Shown here in pieces: positions 44,907 to 55,309 of a stretch of DNA of 64,000 bases. Source of the stretch: Brassica napus (taxonomy: Eukaryota; Streptophyta; Magnoliopsida; Brassicales; Brassicaceae). A model generated the notes under the pieces. That model did no database searches and had not been told where the DNA came from. It saw nothing but the letters and a program-made list of their open reading frames with translations. The stretch covers positions 20,956,098 to 21,020,097 of the forward strand of contig NC_063439.1 of the NCBI RefSeq assembly GCF_020379485.1. Direction: 5' to 3'. The translations under genes were made by a program, and so were the position numbers. How positions within the stretch are numbered: position 1 is the first letter of the stretch; every line of letters begins with the position of its first letter.

Positions 44907-45828
44907 TTTCTTGAACACATATACAAGAATCACTAAGTATGTAATCACAAACTCTTATGTACAATTACAATAATATGAATTAAACTTTCAAGACTACGAT
45001 ACTCTGTTTTGTAAAAAAAAAAAGTAAGTGACTAAGCTAATATATTCTTTGAATGTGTGAGAACATTGATAAATATGAAAAATCATAGAGTTCTTTTCAT
45101 GAGAATCCAACTAAATAAGATAAAAAACAATTAGAGTTACAAATATTTAATTACCATTTTATTCAATTTTGATTAATTTCAAATTGTAATAATGTATCTT
45201 TTTGGAGTTACAAAAAATAATGTTCTTTCTTTATTACACTAGCATTATATATAGATTCTATTTACACAAATAAATATATAACAACATAAGCTTGCTTTTC
45301 CCGATTTATATGAAAACGTTTTAAGTTATCCACCAAAACAAATTAATTAAATCAATCAAATTGTTAGAAACAATTGATATATAATCTAACTATACTAAAA
45401 GGCAAATACTAAGCCTTCTGAGATGGTCCACGTAGGACTAGAAATTCATCCAGTAAGAAATTAGCGTTCAGCCATGTCAGCAACGACTTGGTTCAAGTTG
45501 GGCTTCGGGTGTATTTTGCAACCCACTAAGTTTGGGCTTTTGTTTATTTTGGCCCACCTGTGTTGTGTTGTTACGGAGACGCAGAGACGGCGTAACCCAA
45601 ATCCTTCTTCCCCTACCTTTCGACTTCCACCTCTTCCTTTCCCCTCCTCTGCAAATCCGTTTAGACAATTACTTCATCACTAATTGATCTAATCAAGACT
45701 TTGTTTCAACTCTTTCAATGGCTTCTTTTCACCTTCCTTTCAATTTTTCTATTTATATATCTCTTTTCTTAACTTATGTCTCCATTGAAATTATTCTCTC
45801 AGAAAAAAAAACTCAAGACACTCAACCG

Positions 45829-48272
45829 ATGGAACCCACCGGTAACTCCTCCGACTCCAGTGACCGCAAGACCGGCAAGAAGATCGTCGCCTCCTCTGCT
45901 ACTGTGAAACCAAATGGGAAGTCCATCGCTTCCTCCGCGATTGCGACGACTGATGTTTCATCTCCTGTTCCGGTGAAACCAAACGTTGCTACCGATCTCT
46001 CCTCCGTGCATGCAGACCAAGTCATGTTATTCCGAGATGTCTCATTCGGCCCACGCGAAGCGGAATTGAGGTTTCGTCTGATTCACTTCTGGGAGGCTCG
46101 AAATCCACTCACGAAAACACTCATCGGACAAGAAATGCTTCTTATCGATGAAGAGGTCAGTCTCAAATTTTTTTTATTTTTTCTATAGGTTTAGTATTGC
46201 TCGATTGAGATGGTATCTATATTAATCGATGCTTTGATATTATCTACAGGGGACTGCTATTCAAGGTTTTGTTCCAGCCGGACGGGTCGGGACCTTTGAT
46301 CTGACAGATGGGGTCGTGTATAAGCTGAAAAACTTCTTCAGGTCCAGAAGCAAAGTTCAATATCGAGTTGCTGATCATATCGCCACCGTCTCATTCACCT
46401 GGAATTCTGATTTAGCGGTTCTTGATAACCCTCCGGTCCCATTTCCAGAGGATAGGTTCAGGTTCCACGGCTATGAGGAGTTTAGGGCCAACTGCGACTC
46501 TAAGGGTGACCTTTATGGTAAGTCTATTGGATTACTGATGTTTTTTAGCTTAAATCTTTAGATATATTTGATCACCTCAAACGAGTATTAGTCCGTTGAG
46601 TTTTGTTCGTTACTTAGAGTAATTGAAATATTTGAACAACTGATGAGCACTTTATAGTTACGTTTGATTTAGAAGTTTGATGTATGCGGATTTCTTTGAT
46701 TTTATAACAGATTATGTTGGCCATATGAAGCTGGTGAATGGGCAGACTATCTCTGACCATATTGTTCTTGACGAGGTTGACATCTCAGAGAAGCGGCATA
46801 TATGTGTTCATGTTCAGACACATGAGTAAGTTTGTCCATTTGTTAGACGTTTTCATTGTGAGTTGTCCTTAATATATACGGGATTGTTTCATTTTATGTA
46901 GTGGACCTGTGATGAAGCTCTACATATGGGACAAGGCTGCATCCGACTTCTGCCAGAAATTCAAATCTTATGGAGGCACCCCAAGCGTTCTGTTAGTCAC
47001 CACTGTGAACCCCAAACACCTTGGAGGTTAGAATATCACTTATAAAACATCATGTTCATATCCATAACTTAGCTGTCGTATCACAAATTTAACTGTATTA
47101 GGTCTTTTTATTTTTATTAGCTGAGACAGAGATTATATTATGGATAGTCATCTTTATTCATACTTTTTAACAGGAACACTCGCTCTCACTACAATGTCAT
47201 CATCTCGAGTGTTCATGGATGCTGATGTCCAGCCTAGCAAAGATTATCTTGAATGGTATTCATTTGAGAGCTCGGTTATTTTCATGCAAATTTTGCTTTG
47301 TCATTTTACACGATTTCATTTCTAACATAATTTTGGCTTCCTTTTTTCCTCAGGTTGAGCTCTAACTCGGACATTGCTAATAGGGTTGCTGCTGAGGTCG
47401 TTACCAAGCCTGAGACAGTGACTCTAGGGGAGATATTCTCTTACATCAAGCAGGAAGGTTCTAAGGTATATAAGAGTTGTTCTGTTTTTTTTTAAACATT
47501 CATTTCCATGCTCCTGATTATTGATGAAGATTGTTTTTTTTATACCATGAAGATTGCTTGGTTTGAATGCACAGCAACTATCGATGATGTTGTCCAGGGT
47601 TCTGCCTGGTATTACGTTTCTTGCGGAGGATGTAATAGTAAGGCAGTAAAAGGGCCTACCTCTCTGATTTGTAACAGCAAGAAATGTGGGAAAAGGGAAG
47701 TTACAGGCGTTCCTCAGTAAGTGTTGTATACAAATTTTCTTTTTCGTTTTGTCAGTACTAATAGTTAATCTTCTTTCATTGCAGGTACCTCACAAAGATC
47801 TCTGTTTATGATGAGAGTGAGCAAGCAGTTTTTGTTGTACTTGGTGATGCTGGCAAAGAGTTGACCGGAAAGCATGCGTCAGAATTAGTTGCCAGTTACT
47901 TTGAGGTAATTTCATACCTGACTATTCATAGCGTGATATTTGAAGTAATACCTATTTGATTTTGATTTTTTTTAACGTTAGTCCAATGCTGGTGTGGATG
48001 CTGACCATTGTGTGCCGGTGCCGCAAGCTCTACTTGATGCAATAGGGCAGAAGCGCAGATTCATTGTGAAGGTTTCCGACCATAACTTGACAGGCAAGAC
48101 TCAAACCCTGACTGTCACCAAGATACTCCCGCCAGAAGCTCCACAGCCCATAGAACACTTGGAAGAAAAGGCTAATCCTTCAAAAGGCTTCGAAGATGCT
48201 GCGGGTGATATGGTTAGGAAAGCATCTGAGTGTCTTGAGTCAGGAGAAGCCAAGCGCCCCAAGAGTGGCTAA
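45829..48272 (+). CDS. Replication protein A 70-kDa-like single-strand DNA-binding protein, in a Helitron
   Basis: Nine exons (45829-46155, 46250-46517, 46711-46825, 46902-47026, 47174-47255, 47354-47465, 47553-47716, 47785-47905, 47982-48272) sum to 1605 bp and encode 534 residues without a break; all introns are GT-AG. After a Ser/Lys-rich N terminus come OB folds of RPA1 type: an A-like fold (residues about 60-185), a B-like fold (about 200-330) and a C-like fold with a zinc ribbon (SCGGC...LICNSKKC, about residues 368-388). RPA binds single-stranded DNA in replication and repair. RPA-like genes are known cargo of plant Helitrons. I chose ATG 45829 (MEPTGNSSDSSDRKTGKK); an in-frame ATG at 45718 would add a hydrophobic leader-derived stretch. 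Whether it serves transposition or is a domesticated host gene is open. Confidence 0.88.
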
Positions 48273-49482
48273 ATCAGCTTCAGACTATTCTCTCATGCAG
48301 TGATTGTTATTGCTGCGTTTAATTTCTGTTTTTACGTTTACCTAAAGACTATGCTTTCTTTCGTTTCAAATATCAGACTTTGGTTCATTAGAGACTACTC
48401 CACTCACTTCATGCATGCTGAGTGGTCGTATTCTTTATTTCATGTTTGAGTGAAGACTTTGTTTTTTCTTTGTTTAAAATTTTGCTTTTGTTAGATATTT
48501 GCATTCAGTTTGATAATGACTTGAGTTGTTGGCATCATTGGAATTCATAATAATTACTAGCTTTGTAAAACATTTATAGACTATTTTGTATTATAACTGA
48601 TGTAAACTGAAATATATGAACCATCATAATATGCTATGAATTATGATTGATGAATTATGATTGGTGTGTAAGATATTAGAGACAAAATGCATGTATACTT
48701 ATTTTGAGACTGTACATATTAGTTTGTGTAATTTTTTTGATGACCAAGATTAGTTTTGTATAATTATATTTTATTTTGTTCAACCATAACTTTTTACCTC
48801 CGCTTTTTGCTTCGAATCGACCAACAAAAAAAAATCTTAGTATCATCTCCATCTTAATATCATCTCCAAATATATAAGAAGGAAACATGTTTTTATTAAG
48901 AATTTCCTAAATATAATATAATATCGCTCGATATATAATAAATTAATAAGGATAATGTATTCAAAGTAACAAAAGAAGAAAACATAATATTTGTCATTGG
49001 TGATTGAAGACGTAAATTTAGATCCGAATAAACTCTGTTTTAAAATAAGAAAAGTTTTTTTACATTGGCCTATAACAATAATTATTGCCTATTTACATAG
49101 AAAACAATGTAAAAATAAATTATATAGTAATAAAGTATATTATAAAAATTAAATAATACAGAAATAAAATATTAAACATGATTTGAATAATAAGTATAAA
49201 AAATGTGATGTTAAGATTAATAATATATTTTCAAACTAACCAAAATATGTAAAAAATATATATTTTGGATGATAACTAAAGTTTAACAATTTTTAATTCA
49301 TTTCACATGTGTTCATCATCCCATACATATTTTAGATGATAAAAACAATAAATTGCAAGTTTTATTCATTTCTAATTTAAATTACTATTTATATTTTTAT
49401 AAATAGATATAATATTGTAATGTAAATATTAAATACAATGCTATTTGTATAAACCCGGGCGTAGCCCGGGCAAAATCTCTAG
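48273..49482. other. 3' region of the RPA-like gene within the Helitron
   Basis: The 3' UTR, then AT-rich non-coding DNA up to the terminal hairpin. I see no Rep/helicase or other cargo. Confidence 0.5.
49454..49482 (+). other. Helitron 3' terminal hairpin and CTAG end
   Basis: A 7-bp perfect GC stem with a GTA loop (49454-49470), followed by CAAAATCT and CTAG. Confidence 0.9.
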
Positions 49483-49660
49483 TATCAGTAAATATATTCA
49501 GTTTCATGCTCTTGTCAACAACGGATAACAATAACATTAAAGCTCTAATAAAAAAAAAATGTTTGTACAATATTGTCTGAATTTCTAGGCTCTTTCCAAA
49601 TTAACATTCTTGGATTGAAAAAATTAGAAATGAAATATTTTCTCTTCAACCTTCGGCTTA

Positions 49661-50302
49661 TTATTGCTCGAGAGAAAGTGCTTGCTCGAGACAGTTGAAT
49701 GCTTTATGGTAGCTCATGAAGCCCATGAACCAGAAGTCAAAGCCATCGACCGTGACTACTTCAATGTATTTCTGAGATGGTTTTTTTGTGTTCAGACTCT
49801 GGTCCACTCCCTTGATCTTGCACAAAGGGATTGACACTTTGTAGTGAACCCTAGTCAGATCTCCCTGAGGTGAAGCCACTTTGATAGATCTCTCACTGCA
49901 GAAAGCAATCTTCTTTGACGAGATGAAGAGTAAGCCTGCAATGGGACCTGCTGTTGTTGATAGGTAACATTGGTAGGCCTTGAAGAGTTTCTCTTCATTG
50001 TAGACTCTAAAGAGCCGCTTGTAGATCTTCTCTAAGCCTCCCATTTGAAGTATCTTAGCTCCTAGGGATAGCTTTCTCTTGACTGTTTCAGTTAGCTTTG
50101 GTCCTAACTTGCTTTGATCTTTAGTTCCATTGGTGAAGCTATTGGTTCGGAGAATCGATTTTTTCTTGCTTTGTTCAGACTTCTTGGAAGGAGTTGGGAT
50201 TTGGAGCTTGTTGATGGAAGCTGGGTAAGGCAAGTAACCTGCAGGAGCAGTCTTGACTGCTGGTAATGCAAGAACTTGTTGGTGGACTGTGCTCAATGTC
50301 AT
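49661..50302 (-). CDS. GRAM-domain GEM-like protein, copy 4
   Basis: Intronless and intact at 213 residues (MTLSTVHQQVLALPAVKTAPA onward, ending CLEQALSLEQ). The GRAM domain (LEKIYKRLFRVYNEEKLFKAY to KIAFCSERS) and the conserved tail are complete; GVDQSLNTKK replaces the GVNQSMNTKK of copies 1 and 3. It lies in unit 3 of the triplication. Its 3' flank has been pushed away by the composite Helitron, whose end is only 178 bp from the stop codon. The TATA-like box is at 50398-50405, and a (GA)n stretch lies in the leader (50335-50355). Confidence 0.92.
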   Translation of the reverse strand: MTLSTVHQQVLALPAVKTAPAGYLPYPASINKLQIPTPSKKSEQSKKKSILRTNSFTNGTKDQSKLGPKLTETVKRKLSLGAKILQMGGLEKIYKRLFRVYNEEKLFKAYQCYLSTTAGPIAGLLFISSKKIAFCSERSIKVASPQGDLTRVHYKVSIPLCKIKGVDQSLNTKKPSQKYIEVVTVDGFDFWFMGFMSYHKAFNCLEQALSLEQ

Positions 50303-50984
50303 CTTAGAGGATTGAGTAGTGATCTTGAGATAGTAAGAGAGAGAGAGAGATAGAGATTATGAGTGATGATGATTATGAAACCGTGTAGTGGGATGGCTAT
50401 TTAAAGAATAGACAAGAGGCAGTTGAACAAAGCTTTGAATTGTTGAGTCTTGAGACCTTTGTGGTAAAGCATGAGTCATGTATGGGTCATCAAGGCATAC
50501 ATAAAGTCACTTTTTTTGGGAGGCAATAAGAAGATCAAGCATATGCTCTGATTTTCTTTATTGTTTTTTGAGAAAAAATGAATAAATAAAGGTTTTGCAA
50601 CTACCAAATCCATGTAAAGACACAAACTGGTGAAGTAATCTCAAGAACTGGTGAAGTGTTTTAGGTTTTTGTTTCTGATTTACAAATAACAAAACAACTT
50701 AGCATTTCATTCAAATTGATGATCCGAATAACAATTTAAACTTAAAAGGTTTGATATTAAAGATGCCTAAAATGTTTTTTTTTTAAGAAAAAGTTTAAAA
50801 AGAAAAGAAAGATGATAACTCGGAATGACGTTAGTCTTTTATTCTTTCTTTTTTTTTGAAAAACTTTTATTCTTTTATAAGCTTTTTTTAACCTACAAGT
50901 TGGCAAAATAAGCTTCTTCTTTTTTTACTTTTCTTTTCTCCTTTTCTAATCTGTTTTTAATTTTTCACATAAATCTATATATAT
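50303..50984. other. GRAM4 proximal upstream region
   Basis: Leader and promoter DNA homologous to those of copies 2 and 3. It is the uninterrupted version of the site that holds a MITE upstream of GRAM3. Confidence 0.55.
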
Positions 50985-51165
50985 GTATAGGAGATGAGAT
51001 ATGTTTCCTATTTAACTGAAACACGAAACAAGATAAAATAAAATCAGATATTACGTAAAACTTTTAAAATAGGTGAGAGCGATCGAATAGAGCCATGCAG
51101 AAGGGGACGTCGTGGCTTTGGAGCTTTCTGCGTTGGCAATGCTACTTTCAGATGTCTTTATTACT
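50985..51165 (-). promoter_or_regulatory. Conserved ACGT block upstream of GRAM4
   Basis: It contains gatatgtttcct, attacgtaaaac, catgcagaaggggacgtcg (51094-51112) and gcgttggcaatg, about 0.7-0.85 kb before the ATG. Confidence 0.5.
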
Positions 51166-51911
51166 TTAATTTCATGCTATGATAAGAAAGATCGGTTATA
51201 ATTTATTTATTTCATATATAAAGCAATAAAGAAGAATGAAGAGAGTTAAATAAAACACACACAAAGGAGATCCATTTGAATTGGATCCCACCATATAATA
51301 TACATGTTGTTTCATCAATTCGTCACCCATGTGATATTCACATGGTGTATATACCATATTAGTTTTAATGAAAATATAATATAATTTATTATTATAAATT
51401 TGCATGATGAAATTTAGTGGACATTGTATTTAGCTATCTATGATTATAAATACATGAATTTCGGAAAGTATAAAAGGTGAATGATTAGTTAGTTGTTAAG
51501 ACATGAATGATTCCGTAGTTGTTAATAAGACATTTAAATTCAAAGAAGGAATATATGTCTTTTTTTATATAATTAAAGAAGGAATATAGTATGTCACAAC
51601 GACATCTAAGATGCAAACTTTTTTTTTTGAAGTGGGTACGTAGTGTCGATTCTACCAAACCCTGAATAATCTTCGATGTCTTATCTCTGATATTATTAAT
51701 ATTATTTTTCTCATTATTGAGTCGTTGTACACAATATTTGGAATCAAATGACTGACAGTGATATTCTTCTATATCTGAATGGTTAAAACAGTCAATATTT
51801 ATGCATTACCTTAAGCATCACCCATTGATCTTGTAGAATGGTTATTTTCAGTTTCAACTATATGTTAGTAATATTACAAACCATTCAGTTTCGAGCTTTA
51901 TAGTCATTGTC
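51166..51911. other. Intergenic DNA of triplicated unit 3
   Basis: Non-coding, closely similar to 26280-26940 and, in part, 33110-33550 plus 38374-38390. Confidence 0.6.
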
Positions 51912-52800
51912 CTTAGAGCATTTTCAATGTATTTCTCCAAATTTTATTTCAAAATGGTGTAACTCCAAAATGCAGTTAGTTTTACTCCAATGTATTACTC
52001 CATTTTTTACTCCAAACAAAATATTTATTTTTACATTTAGTTAATAATTGTTAGTAGTACCTTCAACTTATAAACATTTAACAATTAACTCAACTACTTT
52101 ATGTTTACAAAATTTCTATAATAATATATTTTATTTAAATTCAATATTTATCATTAAAATACAACTAGAGATTATCTTCCAATTTCAATTCGTACAGATT
52201 TTATCATATGGAATTTTTCTAATTCAAAAATATTTATATGCATTAAAAGAACATAAAGAAAAAACAAAGTTTTGTTTTGTAATTTGAATTATGTATTGGG
52301 TCTTATTGTTTGTACATATATCAAGTTCAACAAGTACAGATGTTATCAATCAAAATTTTGACCCACAAGATTAAAAAATTCATCTATTCCGTTTGAATAA
52401 TACTTCACCGATTTTGGTAGTTTCAAAAACAATTTACCGAATTAATTATTAAATTACTTATTTATATTATATTTATTTTATATTATTTATTTTTAGTTTT
52501 GACTTTTATGAGTTTATGCATATTTTATATAAACTATAAAGTAATCTTTTGCAGAGTATTATATTTTTTCATGTTATTATATTATTTTAAGTATGAAATA
52601 AAAATATTAAAGATTAAAATGACAATTTTATAAATATAAAAAGTTCAATTCCAAAATGGAGTAATGGATAAGATTACTCTATAAGTGGAGTAATCCTAGC
52701 CATTACTCCATTTTGGAGTTGAATATAGAGTGGGGTTGGAGAAGATTTTATTCCATAATTGAGTTTAGAGTCAAAAGTAGAGTAGGGTTTGGAGATGCCA
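51912..52800. mobile_element. MITE-like element with GAGCAT/GGCATC ends, about 890 bp
   Basis: The left end gagcattttcaatgtattt and the inverted right end ggcatctccaaaccctactc resemble the GAGCATCTCCAACC terminal repeats of the small MITE at 39878-40033. Internal phrases (ttactccatt, tggagtaat) are inverted duplicates. Unit 1 lacks the insert at the same place (near 26945). It is non-coding and probably Harbinger-like. Confidence 0.6.
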
Positions 52801-53298
52801 TTGGTCGGATAAGATATTTTGACTAAATAATATACGACCAATCGAATATGTATGTCGACTGGTAATTATATACTTGGGTGGGGATTGGGGAAATGGTTGA
52901 TTGGTCAAAGAAAAGATACAAATAAATAAAAGTGAAGAGAAAAAGAAGATCCATAACAGAACATGACGGGTCACATTCAAATATGTAATTGTTAATATTT
53001 TTCGACGTGTGTGTGACGTAATTTGACATTATTAACAAAAGTTTATAAATTAGAAAATCAAAAGAAAGAAATGTGACGTGAGACGAGAGACAATTTGCCT
53101 TACCCTGAAAGAAATATCTGGTCGCCGGAGGACGATTCCAGGCTTTTCCGGCATGTACGTGGCTTGGCCTTTCCATGCACTCTCGCTCGTGCATTGTCAC
53201 GCAGATTTTCTTAATTACAAAAATACTACGTTGACAAAATCCAAAATTGTATATTCACAGGTCTATACTATATACGTTGACAAAAACTTTTTTACCTA

Positions 53299-54893
53299 TC
53301 CCTTTCTTATTAAAGGAGGAGCATTGATAAAAATAAACCTTGGCCTCATGTGTTTATTACATGAGTGCCATTTCCAAGGTGTCATCACCACATGCACTCT
53401 CACCAACTTTTTAAAAAAACCCTTTCTCAACTAGAATAATTACAAACAAATGCCACTGTTATTACATTATACTATATGGTTTTCGGATTTCAAAAATAAC
53501 TTTCGGATTATGTTTATGGTAAGTCATTAATGCTTGATTAAATTCAGATTCCAAAAAAAAAACAGAGATTTAACTAAGGCAGCATATTAACTCCTTCCTA
53601 AGAGAGACTTTATGGTATGTTCGAAAATTTGGAAGTGTTTCATTTAAATAAGGCAACAAAATACGGTTTGATTGTGAGGCGATGATCATGTGGTAAGTCA
53701 TTTACGCTTAAGTACAATATTTGATTCTTTAAACGTGCTACAACTAAGTTCTTTACGGTTTGAATTGATTATTTTAACCTGCACGAAAGTTCATATCATA
53801 ACATGTACGAATGTTCATATCTAATCTTGCAACAAATAAACCATGTTTATCATAATACTAATATCAAATTGTTTATCATAATGTTTATATCATAACCTAT
53901 ACGAATGTTCATATCAAATCGTTTTATGATATTTTTAATTCAGTTCATCGAAAATAACCAATTATGATAAACACTTAATGCTTCAAAATGTTAAGGAAAC
54001 ACAATTGAATTGTTAATGTATTCAAGGAAACAAAATTCAAAAAATTGAAATACTTACCTTAAACGATCGGGAATATTTCTGAAATATATTTTGCGTGACC
54101 AAGAGTGATTTTTCTTACCTATTTCACGTCCAGGCATCACGCAATTTATAAAGCAGGCAAGTGGTATATACGGTATTAATTTCCCATCATTAATATCGGT
54201 TTCAGAAATAGACTCGTAGTGAGGAATTACAGACATAGTATTATGTGTTTTACAGTGTTGGCAAATTAATTGGGGACAAAGTAATCTATTGTATTTATTG
54301 TATATACAATAGATTATGAAATGCTGATATTATATGTATATTTTGCTAATATTTTCATATTTCATAATAAGACCGACTTAAGAAGGTTACTAACATTGAT
54401 GGATTTTCCAAAATTGTCTTCGACCCCACTGGTGTTCCAGAAATTGATGTTTTACGATTGAGGTAATACATGCATTCACATATTTTGTTAAATAATGTTT
54501 TTAATTTCTCAAGATGATCTCTTTGCTATTGCTCATAATAGGATTGCAAACGAAGACTTCTGAAGGCATTATTGACAACAGTTATTTTGTCTCTATTTTT
54601 CATTTTCTTTTGTTTTCTTATACATTGTTCCTTTTATATTTTATTAGACTATTGTTTATGTTTCATTTAATATTATATTTATAATTTATCCGCATGCAAA
54701 CAAATATACAATTTAATTTTAAAGTCCATCGCATATAAATTTATATTGACATACTAAAATTCTTAGCTATAATCCGTACTTTCTTACATATATTTTTCTT
54801 ACTATGACTTTAACTTTTATTATGTCTACATATTAAAAGTTATAATACTTTAAAAAAATTCTCCCTCCGCGCAGGGCGCGGGTTATCACCTAG
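53299..54893 (+). mobile_element. Helitron (1595 bp) with unidentified exon-like cargo
   Basis: It begins TCCCTTTCTTATTAAAGG and ends with the perfect hairpin CCGCGC-AGG-GCGCGG (54867-54881), a spacer and CTAG (54890-54893). The flanks are A (53298) and T (54894), and unit 1 has a similar uninterrupted site near 27700. Two exon-like stretches end in GTAAG/GTAATA donors: minus strand 54057-54236 (MSVIPHYESISETDINDG onward) and plus strand about 54372-54462 (NIDGFSKIVFDPTGVPEID). I do not recognise either protein. Confidence 0.85.
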
Positions 54894-55309
54894 TATACTG
54901 TATTCTCTTTGTCGTATCATAAGTTCGTAACTAGACACTTATCAGAATATGTACTTGATAGTGCAATTCTTTTTTTTTTTTTTAACATGAGAATTTGAGA
55001 AACAAGTATAAAATGAATATCTGGTTATCAATAAATTGTTCAAAATCAAAATATATTACATCATTTCCCTAGATCGCTACAACTGAATTGCGAGTGAACT
55101 AATAGTACTTAGATTTCATCTAATAGTTACTGTTGACTGTTGTACCATATTATATATACTCATAATGCAGTAACTCAAATGGTTCCATTGAAGAAACGAG
55201 TTTTACGTGTTTCATATTTCCGAATAAACCTGAACAATTACTGGAAAAAAGAAAGAGAGAAAACATCTGCATGATGAAACAGAGCCAATGCGCGTGAGAG
55301 AGACAAGTA
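54894..55309. other. 3' flank of the DUF639 gene
   Basis: The native copy of the sequence duplicated at 27905-28190 and 41106-41540. It contains the DUF639 3' UTR and no further gene. Confidence 0.65.

Larger units (their letters stand above)
44703..49482 (+). mobile_element. Composite Helitron with RPA70-like gene (4780 bp)
   Basis: The outer 5' terminus (TCTATATACTATATTAAAAG) follows A44702. The single 3' terminus has a perfect hairpin CCCGGGC-GTA-GCCCGGG (49454-49470), a spacer and CTAG (49479-49482) before T49483. Paralogous flanks of GRAM2 and GRAM3 read straight across this site (acagatga then tgtctgtaaatatattcag), so exactly 44703-49482 was inserted. A second canonical 5' terminus (TCTAACTATACTAAAAGG) starts at 45385 after an A. 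The element carries one intact gene, described separately, and no Rep/helicase, so it is non-autonomous. Confidence 0.9.

Noticed and set aside
45474..45683. A 69-codon frame just inside the inner Helitron 5' end
   Set aside because: It translates the promoter and leader of the RPA-like gene and has no recognisable domain.
45718..45828. N-terminal hydrophobic extension (possible signal peptide) of the RPA-like protein
   Set aside because: The stretch MASFHLPFNFSIYISLF... reads through the probable 5' leader. RPA-type proteins are nuclear and the family start fits ATG 45829.
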